From Bacteroidales bacterium (lineage in GTDB: Bacteria > Bacteroidota > Bacteroidia > Bacteroidales > UBA932): DNA of 54,425 nucleotides. Below, piece by piece: positions 1 through 8,129 of this stretch. Both the position numbers and the translations under genes were made by a program. The notes below the pieces were generated by a model. The model made no database searches and had not been told where the DNA came from. It was given only the letters and a program-made list of their open reading frames with translations. The number at the start of each line of letters is the position of its first letter. Position 1 is the first letter of the stretch. The stretch spans positions 1 through 54,425 of the forward strand of contig JAFQAT010000001.1 of NCBI GenBank assembly GCA_017399865.1, written 5' to 3'.

Positions 1-2
1 AC

Positions 3-578
3 TCTAATGGAGAGTATGATATTGCACTTCCGGCAAACGAATGGAATCATGTCGCCATTTCATTCAATAAGCGAGCATGGAAGGTTTATTTTAACGGTAT
101 CCGCGTGGTAAATGTCCCGAATGTCCTTGCGCCTCCGGGATGGTTGCTGTTTCAATTGACCAATGGAAACGGTGATACCTATATTACCAATCTCCGCATC
201 GCCAAAGGAGCCGTACCTCTCTACGACCGTATGATGTCTGACGGAAAGTTCATCACCTACGGTATCACCTTCGATGTCGGAAAATCTACAATCAAGCCGG
301 AATCCATGGGAGAGATCAACCGCATCGTGCAGCTGATGACGGAAAACCCTGACCTTAAGTTCTCTGTCGAGGGTCATACCGACAGCACCGGAAATGCCGC
401 CTCCAACCAGACCCTCAGCGAGCAGCGTTCACAGGCTATCGTTGACAAGCTCGTCGAACTCGGTATAGCGAAAGACCGCCTCACCGCTGTCGGAAAAGGA
501 CAGAACAACCCTATCGCCGACAATACCACAGATGAAGGTCGTGCGAAGAACCGTCGTGTCGAATTCGTAAAGATGTAA
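3..578 (+). CDS. LamG-like/OmpA C-terminal domain protein (5' end outside window)
   Basis: The frame is open from the window edge, so the beginning of the gene is missing. The first 65 or so visible residues (EWNHVAISF, VYFNG, a beta-rich run ending NLRIAKG) look like the end of a concanavalin A/LamG-type jelly-roll. The remainder is an OmpA C-terminal peptidoglycan-binding domain: ITFDVGKSTI, VEGHTDSTG, LSEQRSQAIVDKL, GKGQNNPIADN and the terminal GRAKNRRVEF, which carries the conserved Asp and Arg that bind diaminopimelate. The protein is probably periplasmic or in the outer membrane and anchors an extracytoplasmic module to the cell wall. Only 4 bp separate it from the next gene, suggesting an operon with the following three secreted proteins. 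The OmpA part is certain; the LamG call is an inference from a fragment. Confidence 0.85.
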   Translation, partial: SNGEYDIALPANEWNHVAISFNKRAWKVYFNGIRVVNVPNVLAPPGWLLFQLTNGNGDTYITNLRIAKGAVPLYDRMMSDGKFITYGITFDVGKSTIKPESMGEINRIVQLMTENPDLKFSVEGHTDSTGNAASNQTLSEQRSQAIVDKLVELGIAKDRLTAVGKGQNNPIADNTTDEGRAKNRRVEFVKM

Positions 579-582
579 TCCT

Positions 583-2316
583 ATGAAAAGAATAATCACA
601 CTCATGTCGCTGCTTGCAGTTCTTGCAGCGGCATCCCCTGACATATCCGCCCAAGGGTTCCTGAAGAAGCTTAAGGACAAGGCGGAAAACGCCGTAGGAG
701 GCGCATTGATGAAGACTTTGGGTCTCGAAGATTCCGGGACTTCGGAAAATCAGACCGTGGTGCAGGAGAGTCCTGCCGGGCCGGAAAGTCCGCTGGGGCC
801 TGTTAGTGCTTCGGACCAGATTCCGAAACTCCGCGTGAGTTCGGTCGTATGGGAGAGCGAAGTCGTTCCGAGCCGTGCAACCGATGTGTACGGACTTATC
901 GATGACCTGCCTCCGTTTCCGACTGCGGAACAGATCGCGGAATTTGACGCTTCTGCCCATCGGGCATATTACGACAGGATAGCTGCGGTGAACATGAGGG
1001 TCAACGAACTGGACGAACAGTTGTCCTGCAGTGATGACGAGATGATTGCCGCCAGAGATGAACTGATGAAGGACCTTGCCGATCTGTTCGGACTTACCGA
1101 AGCTGAGATGAAAATGCTGGACGATCCTGACATCTCCGCAGCGGAGCAGGAGCGTCTGGAGCAGAAAATGATCGACCACATGATGGGAGGGGCTGACCTG
1201 GACTCCATGACCTCGAAGGCGGAGTCTTCCCAGGCCCGTATGGCGGAAATCAACAAGGAGCTGGAAGTGTATGAAAAGAAGGCGGAGAAGGGTACCCTGA
1301 CCGAAGCGGAGCAGCAGAGGATGATGGAGCTTCAGCAGGAGATGATGGCCATGACTCAAGATCTCATGGGAGGAATGGGCAATATCATGTCGACTATGTC
1401 GAAGGCATCCGAAATCACCTCTAAGGTAGATGCACAGCAGACCCGTTTCCAGAACGCATTGAAACAATATACAGACAAGGTCAAGGCTGTCAGGCAGAAT
1501 GAGGAAGGCGTAGTCAAGACCTGCGTAGAGATCGCGGCCGAATATGAGGAAAATCTTAAGACTATCTATAATCAGATATACCGTACATCGGATGCTGATA
1601 GTGTGAGGATCCTGTATGACCAGGCCGACGGCATGATGAAGAATTACCGTCTGCGTGCGGCAAAGGTATGGCTCCAGGGACTTCAGCTGCGTTTTGACAA
1701 CACCGTCAAGCTCATCCCGGAGGCACAGAAGGTCTATGGGGATATGGCGTCAAACGGTATGATCCCGCAATGTGCGGTAAGCAGGGCTCCGTTGAACCTT
1801 GTCACCGAATGTGCGGATATCCTGAACGAGGCATACGCCGACTTCCCGCAGCCGGAGGTGCTTCCGGTCGAGATGGAAGTGATATCCGTACTTGATGAAA
1901 ATGAGACGCTTCTGCGCGCAGAAAGCGGTTTCCCTCGCGGATTCAGCCCGTCTTCAGGTGGCGGTGACATCAAGGATGAATTCATCACAGGCAGCCGTTT
2001 CCTTGTATGGAATGAAAAGGAAGAGTCTTATTACAAGATAGAGAACGGCAGCCGTGTGAAGCTTTCGGGAGAAGGTCCGTTTGATTTCTGCAACGAAACT
2101 CCGAAGCCGGACGAAAGCGTGTATGGGGACATCCCTCACCGAAGCGGAAGCCGCAAGGCGACATACACCCGTAGCGGCAGTCTTGTCCTTCACGACGGAA
2201 CCCACCTCTATCCGATGTTCATGCGTCGTCACTCCGACAGGCTTGAGTTCGTCATCTACAGTCATGTTCCGGGAACGGACAAGGAAGGATTCATGAAATG
2301 TACATACAGACTCTGA
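583..2316 (+). CDS. Secreted coiled-coil-rich protein of unknown function
   Basis: 577 residues. A clear signal peptide (MKRIITLMSLLAVLAAASPD, cleavage near SAQ-GF) is followed by GFLKKLKDKAENAVGGAL, an amphipathic start seen on many uncharacterised Bacteroidetes exported proteins. Residues about 130-340 are rich in Glu, Lys, Met and Gln (EQERLEQKMIDHMMGG, EAEQQRMMELQQEMMAM) and should form long helices or coiled coils. The last 90 residues look like a small beta-rich domain. I do not recognise a family or catalytic motif. It lies 4 bp after the OmpA-domain gene and overlaps the next gene by 19 bp, so it is likely co-translated with them and may act in the envelope with the OmpA-like protein. 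Confidence 0.8.
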   Translation: MKRIITLMSLLAVLAAASPDISAQGFLKKLKDKAENAVGGALMKTLGLEDSGTSENQTVVQESPAGPESPLGPVSASDQIPKLRVSSVVWESEVVPSRATDVYGLIDDLPPFPTAEQIAEFDASAHRAYYDRIAAVNMRVNELDEQLSCSDDEMIAARDELMKDLADLFGLTEAEMKMLDDPDISAAEQERLEQKMIDHMMGGADLDSMTSKAESSQARMAEINKELEVYEKKAEKGTLTEAEQQRMMELQQEMMAMTQDLMGGMGNIMSTMSKASEITSKVDAQQTRFQNALKQYTDKVKAVRQNEEGVVKTCVEIAAEYEENLKTIYNQIYRTSDADSVRILYDQADGMMKNYRLRAAKVWLQGLQLRFDNTVKLIPEAQKVYGDMASNGMIPQCAVSRAPLNLVTECADILNEAYADFPQPEVLPVEMEVISVLDENETLLRAESGFPRGFSPSSGGGDIKDEFITGSRFLVWNEKEESYYKIENGSRVKLSGEGPFDFCNETPKPDESVYGDIPHRSGSRKATYTRSGSLVLHDGTHLYPMFMRRHSDRLEFVIYSHVPGTDKEGFMKCTYRL

Positions 2317-3002
2317 TACGTGTACTGTCGCTGATGTGCGGTATGGCTGCAGTTTCAGCCACGCAGCCATACCGCCGTCAGTTCGATGATGAATGGAAGA
2401 AGGCGGAAGAGACTGTCTGTCTTGACCGTGAAACCTGGCATGATGTCTTTGCGAGCCTTGATGCAGATCCGAGGATATGTGAAGCCATCGTCTTTCCCGA
2501 GATCCTCCGCTGGTCGAAACTCAGGGACATGTTCGAACAGGCGGCCTTGAAGGACCGTTATGTCAGGGAAGGAGCGGCAGGAGCGGACTTTTCCATCGGA
2601 CTTTTCCAGATGAAGCCCTCGTTTGCCGAGAAGGTGGAGGAAGCATGGATGAAAAGCCCCATGTGCCGCGAATACGGTCTGTACTTCGACCTTATGGATA
2701 CACAGGAAGCACGGCGGAGAAGGATAGAGAGGCTTTCCGACGAGAGATGGCAATGCGTCTATCTTGCGGTGTTCGTCAGACTTCTGGAAGAACGCGAACC
2801 CTCGCTTTCAGCAATTCCTGCAACAGATCTCGTGAGACTCCTCGCTACGGCCTATAACCGCGATTTCGAAGCTTCACCGGATTCTCTCCGCAAGTGGTCG
2901 TCAGACCGCACCTTCCATCTTGAAATCCTTCCGACCAGAAATACAAAGTACTGTTCCTATGCAGATATAGCTCTGGAATGGTATGAATACATTAACCGAT
3001 AA
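2298..3002 (+). CDS. Exported lytic transglycosylase-like protein
   Basis: 234 residues with an N-terminal signal peptide (MYIQTLIRVLSLMCGMAAVS). The motif series FPEILRWS, then GADFSIGLFQMKPSFAEKVE, then LLATAYNRDF resembles the lysozyme-like fold of soluble lytic transglycosylases: a catalytic Glu, a GLMQ-type strand and an AYN motif. Here the Glu of FPE would be the catalytic acid. Length and motif spacing differ from standard SLT domains, so this is a divergent group and activity is inferred. The start overlaps the preceding gene by 19 bp. Its position after an OmpA-domain peptidoglycan-binding gene fits a role in cell-wall turnover or anchoring. Confidence 0.65.
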   Translation: MYIQTLIRVLSLMCGMAAVSATQPYRRQFDDEWKKAEETVCLDRETWHDVFASLDADPRICEAIVFPEILRWSKLRDMFEQAALKDRYVREGAAGADFSIGLFQMKPSFAEKVEEAWMKSPMCREYGLYFDLMDTQEARRRRIERLSDERWQCVYLAVFVRLLEEREPSLSAIPATDLVRLLATAYNRDFEASPDSLRKWSSDRTFHLEILPTRNTKYCSYADIALEWYEYINR

Positions 3003-3014
3003 ATTAAGAAGATC

Positions 3015-3683
3015 ATGAAGAAGTTATTTTCAATCGCAGTCATTTTACTGGCGTTCGTCGTACAGTCTTATGCGCAGAATGCCTATTATCTTTTCGAAGA
3101 AGGAGCGGAACTTACCATCGCGAACACTGATGCGAAGGGCAAGCACACCGGCTATTCCACTCTTACTGTGAAAGAGGTTACAGGTAGCCGCTCCAACTGT
3201 ACGGTAAAATATGAGAGCATGGTGTATGACAAGAAGATGACTCCGATGCTGGCCTCTCCTGTCATTCAGGAATTCACGGTCAGGAACGATGTCGTGACCT
3301 TCGATCCTCAATCGATGGCCGGACAGTTGATGGCCGGTATGCAGGTAAGTGTTGAAGGCACTCCGTTCAGCCTCCCTTCAAGCGCCAAGGTCGGAGACAC
3401 TTTTCCGGATTATAACATAGTGATGAACATAGCTGGAATGAAGACTACGTCATCTGTGACGGGTCAGCAGGTTGTAGCTGTCGAGACTTTGGATGTGGAC
3501 GGCAGATCCATCGAATGTGTAGTAGTGGAACAGACCACCTCGACCAAGGTTCTTGGAATGAACCAGTCCGGCAGACAGAAGACATGGTACGGCAAGGGAT
3601 ACGGTTCCGTGAAGATGGAGACATACAACGCCAAAGGCAAACTCGTTTCCGGAAACATCCTTGTCGGAGTAAAAGGCATGTAA
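3015..3683 (+). CDS. Secreted DUF3108/TapB-like protein
   Basis: 222 residues with a signal peptide (MKKLFSIAVILLAFVVQSYA, cleavage before QNAYY). The mature part is a run of beta strands: YLFEEGAELTIAN, YSTLTVKEVTGSRSNCTVKYE, a central segment FSLPSSAKVGDTFPDYNI, and a final KTWYGKGYGSVKMETYNAKG. This pattern, an early FEEG strand and a late W-x-GKGYG-V-x-ET motif, resembles the DUF3108/TapB-like beta proteins of Bacteroidetes; that assignment is from memory and moderate. No catalytic residues are visible. It follows the transglycosylase-like gene by 12 bp and is probably the last gene of that operon, since the next gene has its own promoter. Confidence 0.6.
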   Translation: MKKLFSIAVILLAFVVQSYAQNAYYLFEEGAELTIANTDAKGKHTGYSTLTVKEVTGSRSNCTVKYESMVYDKKMTPMLASPVIQEFTVRNDVVTFDPQSMAGQLMAGMQVSVEGTPFSLPSSAKVGDTFPDYNIVMNIAGMKTTSSVTGQQVVAVETLDVDGRSIECVVVEQTTSTKVLGMNQSGRQKTWYGKGYGSVKMETYNAKGKLVSGNILVGVKGM

Positions 3684-3725
3684 AGTATAACCATTGAATT
3701 GACAGTTGCAGGATTTCTTTTTGCG

Positions 3726-3822
3726 AGGGTATCAAGTGCATTTTCAAGGGGAAACTGCGCTTGATACCCTGAATTTTCGGGGTACCGAGAGCATTTTTAT
3801 ACCAAAAGTGCGCTTGATACCT
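3726..3822. repeat. Two tandem degenerate palindromes built on GGTATCAAGYGCA
   Basis: AGGGTATCAAGTGCA at 3726-3740 pairs with TGCGCTTGATACCCT at 3756-3770 (14 of 15 positions). A second unit follows: a degenerate left arm GGTACCGAGAGCA at about 3781-3793, then GTGCGCTTGATACC at 3809-3822. The four half-sites end 10 bp before the -7 element of the downstream hydrolase gene. They may be operator sites or a decayed repeat element. Confidence 0.7.
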
Positions 3823-3832
3823 TACATATCGC

Positions 3833-3840
3833 TATCTTTG
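3833..3840 (+). promoter_or_regulatory. Bacteroidetes -7 element for the alpha/beta hydrolase gene
   Basis: TATCTTTG matches the TAnnTTTG consensus. The predicted transcript start is near 3845, giving a leader of about 12 nt before the ATG at 3857. No good -33 TTTG is seen at the expected distance; a palindrome half-site occupies that place. Confidence 0.55.
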
Positions 3841-3856
3841 GCGAAACAAATGATAT

Positions 3857-4606
3857 ATGAAATCGAGAATTCTTATGACCCTTGTTGCGGTCTTCTTCAC
3901 AACTGCCTGTCAGAATGTTGATTATGAAAGCTACACCGACACCATCGAGGTCAACGGCGTGAGCCTTTTCTATGCTGCGGAAGGTGCCGGCAAGCCGGTG
4001 ATCCTGCTCCATGGAAACGGAGGAAGCCACAACGACTTCGAGACGACCCATCGCGAGCTGGCGCAGGCCGGCTATATGGTCTATGCCCTCGATTCCAGGG
4101 GCCAGGGAGCCAATCCTCGTCTGGACGAATACCATTACAAGGACATGGCGTCCGATGTATATGAATTCATAAAGGCGAAGGGGCTGGAGAAGCCGGCTGT
4201 ATTCGGCTTCAGCGACGGCGGCAACATCGCCCTCCAGCTCGAGGTCATGTATCCCGGCACCCTCGGTGCGATAGTGACAGGAGGTGCGAACATCTTTGTA
4301 GAGAATTCTCTGATTCCTTCCTTTGCCGATGACTTTCTGGCGGTTCCGTCCGACAATCCGCTCACCAGGATGATGCAGGTCGAGCCGACGATGACTCCGG
4401 AAGACATGCATGGGATAGCATGCCCTGCCCTCATAATGTCGGGGGAGCATGATCTCATCCGTCAGGAACATACTCAGATGATCGGCAGCAACATTCCGGA
4501 TGGTGAAGCGCGTATAATACCCGGTGAGGACCATGGCTCATATATCTGCAACAGTCCGAAACTTTCGCCTATCCTCCTGGATTTCTTTGACAGGATAGGG
4601 TATTAG
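3857..4606 (+). CDS. Alpha/beta hydrolase, predicted lipoprotein
   Basis: 249 residues. The N-terminus (MKSRILMTLVAVFFTTACQN) has a lipobox ending in Cys, so the protein is probably membrane-anchored. The fold is a typical alpha/beta hydrolase: the oxyanion-hole motif LLHGNGGSH, strand VYALDSRGQG, nucleophile elbow FGFSDGGN (Ser of GFSDGG), a late acid in SGEHD, and the catalytic His in GEDHGSY. The substrate cannot be deduced; esters or peptides are possible. The gene ends 2 bp before the next one and probably shares its transcript. Upstream lies a cluster of GGTATCAAG palindromes and a -7 element, so it appears to start a new unit. Confidence 0.85.
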   Translation: MKSRILMTLVAVFFTTACQNVDYESYTDTIEVNGVSLFYAAEGAGKPVILLHGNGGSHNDFETTHRELAQAGYMVYALDSRGQGANPRLDEYHYKDMASDVYEFIKAKGLEKPAVFGFSDGGNIALQLEVMYPGTLGAIVTGGANIFVENSLIPSFADDFLAVPSDNPLTRMMQVEPTMTPEDMHGIACPALIMSGEHDLIRQEHTQMIGSNIPDGEARIIPGEDHGSYICNSPKLSPILLDFFDRIGY

Positions 4607-4608
4607 TC

Positions 4609-5265
4609 ATGGCGAAACCGTCCGTAAAGTCATTCCAGGACCCCGAAATAGGGGAGGTGACGTTCCGGAAAAGCGTCAGAAGCAGGAGCATCAGCATCCG
4701 TGTCCATCCTGTGAAAGGGGTGAGCGTGTCCGTGCCTTACATCGTTCCTTACTCTGTCGCCCAGGCGTTTTTCATTTCCAGAAGGAACTGGGTCATCGCC
4801 ACCATGGCAAGGCAGAAGGAGAAGTACAAGGATGTGGTCATGCCGACGCCGGAGGAGATCGAGGCCTTGCGCCGCCAGGCGAAGGCCGAGCTGCCTCCGC
4901 GCCTGGCGGAGCTTGCCGCGCGGTACGGATTCTCCTATAACCGCGTGGCCATCAAGCACAATGCATCCAACTGGGGAAGCTGTTCGGCGAAATCAAACAT
5001 CAATCTGAATCTCAATATTGTACGTCTGCCCAAGGTTCTTCAGGATTATGTCCTCCTTCATGAACTCTGCCATCTGCGCCATCAGGACCACGGCCACGCC
5101 TTCCATCTTCTTCTGGAAAACGTGCTGATAGACAATATCCTGAAGCTGATGGACGCCGGAGACGCATACGCGGCCGGCCTTGCCCGAAAGGCAGCGGCCA
5201 GCCGCGCGAAATATCCCATGGACCACGTCCTTACCCGGGAGATAAAGACCTTCAGGCTCGTTTAG
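4609..5265 (+). CDS. YgjP-like (DUF45) metal-dependent hydrolase
   Basis: 218 residues. The family signature is complete: an N-terminal beta section (FRKSVRSRSISIRVHP, VSVPYIV), then KHNASNWGSCSAKSNINLN, then the zinc motif LLHELCHLRHQDHGHAFHLLL, where HELCH is HExxH and the later His/Glu complete the site. It is related to the SprT/WLM metallopeptidase superfamily and predicted to be cytoplasmic; no signal peptide is visible. The true substrate is unknown for this family. It follows the hydrolase by 2 bp and its stop codon lies 2 bp from the stop of the convergent gene at 5268, so the two transcripts must overlap at their ends. Confidence 0.9.
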   Translation: MAKPSVKSFQDPEIGEVTFRKSVRSRSISIRVHPVKGVSVSVPYIVPYSVAQAFFISRRNWVIATMARQKEKYKDVVMPTPEEIEALRRQAKAELPPRLAELAARYGFSYNRVAIKHNASNWGSCSAKSNINLNLNIVRLPKVLQDYVLLHELCHLRHQDHGHAFHLLLENVLIDNILKLMDAGDAYAAGLARKAAASRAKYPMDHVLTREIKTFRLV

Positions 5266-5267
5266 GA

Positions 5268-8087
5268 CTATTTTACGAATAACTCGATTTCCGTGGATTC
5301 GATGCCGTCCAGGGTGACGGCCTTGTCGATCAGTCTGCCGATCGTCTGGTTCTCTTCCTCCTTGGCCTTTATCAGGGCTTCAAAGTTGCTCTGGTACTTC
5401 TTCAGGATTTCTCCGGATTCCTTGAGCGCAAGCCTCCATTCCCTGATCTTGAACGGATCCATGTCCAGCAGTCCTGCAAGCGCCGCCGTCCTTGATACGG
5501 TAAGGGTGGCGAAATAGAACTTGTATCCCTTGGCTATGCTTATGATCTGCTTGTTGCGCTCGACCAGCGACAGATAGCTGAACTTTTCTCCTGTCGGCGA
5601 CTGAAGCCTGAACGAACGCCATGTCTGTCCGTCATCTGCAGCAACCTGTCTGCATACGGTAAGGTATTGCTCGGACATAAGGTTTTCGATGAACTCGTCG
5701 AACATGGTCATGTTGTCATTGAACATCTTCTTATAATCGCTGATGTTGCCGTTAGGATATGAGTCCGGCCATTCCATCTCGATCATTTCAGGAAGCCCGT
5801 TCCTGTAATTGATATCGAACGGTCCGGCATCTGTGAGGATATTAGGCTTGCTGTCGCGTTCCCTGACGTTCGGAGCAGACAGCGTGAAGAGTGAATTGCT
5901 CTTGCTCAGCTTGAGGTCGTAGAATATGAACTGTCCGGAACCCGAGCCTCCACATTCGAGCCAGAACATGAGCTGGTGGCATTTGTTGATAGGTACGGTA
6001 TATGTCGTCGGTTCCATCTTGTCATGTATCTGGATTTCGGCCACTACTTCCTTGTCCGCACCGATGAGAAGCGTCTCCATCGGGTCCTGCTTCAAGTCGA
6101 TCGTGTCGATGGTATTGTGAGGCAGGCGGCATGCGACGGTGAATGTCAGCACGTCATACTGTCCCCATGTGTTGAATGCAGCGCATGACGACTCATGGGC
6201 GGTTCCTCCGGCCGCCAGCATGAGCAGGGCGCCGAAAGAAGACACTGCTGAAACGGAAACGCCTCCGGCAGAGCCGATCATCACCGATGATCCGAGCATC
6301 GGAGCCATCATTCCGGCATCAGGATTTGACAACGGACCCATCTCAAGGTCGAAATGCACGCTTGTCTTCAGAAGGAAGCCCTTGTTGATGCGTTCGCCGT
6401 TCGGCATGGAGAAGTATTCCTTCTTGACCGTTCCGTCGAATAGCTTCTTGACGTCCATTGCGGAACTTACATAATGGATGTATGGAAGGTTCAGGTCGAT
6501 GAGATCGATCTGATCAGGAAATTCCGGTACAGGATGGGTGAACAGTCCGTGGTCAAGCTTAGGCTCGCCTCTATATACGACCATGTCTGCAAGTCCGAAG
6601 GCCGGGTGGCTCATGCTGGACATTCCGACTTTTTCGAACTTCAGCACCTTGCATTTATTTATAGGCACAAGGTATGCCTGGTTAGGGTCTGTAGCTACCA
6701 GCTCCACCTGAAGCACAAGTTCGTCATCTGCATATACCCTCAGCCAGTCGTTCTTCAGGACGCCGCAGATACCGACCCATCCGGTCGTGAAGCTGACGTA
6801 GTCGAACTCTCCGCCAAGGTTGAAAAGGCAATGGGCACCGGTGTTGTTGTTGAAGAAATTACTGGACGACTGAAGTACGATGCCCTCGCTGAATTTGACA
6901 CCTCCCATTGAAAAAGTCACGTACTGCGATTTGTCGTCAAAGACAGCCTTCTTGCGTGATGTGCCTCCACCGAATGCGAACGGAGGTATGTTGCTGACCA
7001 GCTTGCATTGGTCAGGAAGGCTTTTCAGATACTCCGGTGCGGCTGTCAGCGTCTCTACGGGCTCGTCATAGACCTCTCCGATCGTCTCGTCTGTGTATCC
7101 TTCCGGATATACCATGATTTCTGCTATGCCGATGTCCAGCGAACCTTCAGCCTGCTCGGTCTTGAAACGGAGGGAATGGCATCCTGCTATGTTCAGCGTG
7201 ACATCCTGGGCGAGTTCGCCCTCTATGATCTCCTTCTCATATATGATCTTTCTGTCCGCTTCTATTGTCAGCCATCCGCGTCCGATGGTACCGTCATCGG
7301 TATCGATGGGACCGACAGTGAGCTTCATCCTGTCATACAAGCCACCGAGGTTGAAGTATGTGAAGTTCTCCCGGTTTCCTATCAGTGCCATCTCGGTGTT
7401 GCACCAGAGTCCGTTCTTATAGACCTTGCCGCTGAGCCTTATCTCTCCTTCTTCCGCCTCCTCATAATAGATGCCTCTATCGTGGAAGGCCTCATTGGTT
7501 GAAAATACCTTGTGGCCCTTGTTTGCCGGCATAAGGTCCCGGCACAGCATGGTCGGCTTTGGCTCACCTTCGGTAAGCCTGTCCATGCATCGCGGGGTCT
7601 GCCCTTCCTTCCATAGCGCAGGCATGGCGATACCGTAATCGACCTCCGTGCTGGCCAGGCTGAAACGCAGCTTATGCACCCCACTTACATCCAGAGTCAT
7701 GTAACAGTTGCCGTCATCGGATGATATTATCCTGTCGATGACCCTCTTGCCGTCGGCATAAACGACCATGATTCCTCTGCGGTCCGGTGCCTGTGTAGGA
7801 GACGGTATGCCGTAGATGAATGAGAGAGTCTCGTACTTGCCTTCCAGGTCATACTCGATGTATCCGTATTCCTTGCGGTCAAGACTTGAATAAGAGCCGA
7901 CTTCAAATCCTTTGGCGTATTCCACGCCTCCAAGGACGAAAGGACCGTGGCGGTCTTCGTTGGTGTTATAGCTTCTGAACTGTTCTGTCGGTGTCAGGCT
8001 TGTCAGCCATACGGGAGTGTCGTTCTGTCCATGAAGGGAAAGAACGGCAGTTATGATAGATAACAGCGTGATTGCCAAGCGTTTCAT
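5268..8087 (-). CDS. Large secreted protein with repeated NPCBM-like modules
   Basis: 939 residues with a signal peptide (MKRLAITLLSIITAVLSLHG). The body contains about four related beta-sandwich modules at roughly residues 25-165, 190-330, 350-510 and 530-730. Each has a YxxFSxGGxxxxxGxx-type opening, a central (V/L)xFxxG strand and a final CxxLxF strand ending in GIAEIMVY or similar, as in NPCBM/NEW2 carbohydrate-binding modules. The last 200 residues are mostly helical and contain no recognisable enzyme domain. A role in binding glycans at the cell surface or periplasm is an inference. It is preceded by its own -7 element and converges with the YgjP-like gene. Confidence 0.7.
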   Translation of the reverse strand: MKRLAITLLSIITAVLSLHGQNDTPVWLTSLTPTEQFRSYNTNEDRHGPFVLGGVEYAKGFEVGSYSSLDRKEYGYIEYDLEGKYETLSFIYGIPSPTQAPDRRGIMVVYADGKRVIDRIISSDDGNCYMTLDVSGVHKLRFSLASTEVDYGIAMPALWKEGQTPRCMDRLTEGEPKPTMLCRDLMPANKGHKVFSTNEAFHDRGIYYEEAEEGEIRLSGKVYKNGLWCNTEMALIGNRENFTYFNLGGLYDRMKLTVGPIDTDDGTIGRGWLTIEADRKIIYEKEIIEGELAQDVTLNIAGCHSLRFKTEQAEGSLDIGIAEIMVYPEGYTDETIGEVYDEPVETLTAAPEYLKSLPDQCKLVSNIPPFAFGGGTSRKKAVFDDKSQYVTFSMGGVKFSEGIVLQSSSNFFNNNTGAHCLFNLGGEFDYVSFTTGWVGICGVLKNDWLRVYADDELVLQVELVATDPNQAYLVPINKCKVLKFEKVGMSSMSHPAFGLADMVVYRGEPKLDHGLFTHPVPEFPDQIDLIDLNLPYIHYVSSAMDVKKLFDGTVKKEYFSMPNGERINKGFLLKTSVHFDLEMGPLSNPDAGMMAPMLGSSVMIGSAGGVSVSAVSSFGALLMLAAGGTAHESSCAAFNTWGQYDVLTFTVACRLPHNTIDTIDLKQDPMETLLIGADKEVVAEIQIHDKMEPTTYTVPINKCHQLMFWLECGGSGSGQFIFYDLKLSKSNSLFTLSAPNVRERDSKPNILTDAGPFDINYRNGLPEMIEMEWPDSYPNGNISDYKKMFNDNMTMFDEFIENLMSEQYLTVCRQVAADDGQTWRSFRLQSPTGEKFSYLSLVERNKQIISIAKGYKFYFATLTVSRTAALAGLLDMDPFKIREWRLALKESGEILKKYQSNFEALIKAKEEENQTIGRLIDKAVTLDGIESTEIELFVK

Positions 8088-8109
8088 GATGTTGTATAAA
8101 TGGTTGCAA

Positions 8110-8117
8110 CAAAGATA
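8110..8117 (-). promoter_or_regulatory. -7 element for the NPCBM-like protein gene
   Basis: On the minus strand the site reads TATCTTTG, a full match to TAnnTTTG, giving a leader of roughly 17 nt before the ATG at 8087. No convincing -33 element. Confidence 0.5.
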
Positions 8118-8129
8118 ATAATAATTCCC

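Noticed and set aside
511-1467. Minus-strand open frame of 318 codons
   Set aside because: Antisense to the clear coiled-coil gene at 583-2316; His/Leu/Arg-rich composition typical of a shadow frame, and it also overlaps the OmpA gene.
3706-3921. 71-codon frame upstream of the hydrolase
   Set aside because: Covers the palindromes, the promoter and the start of the hydrolase in another frame; no signal or family features.
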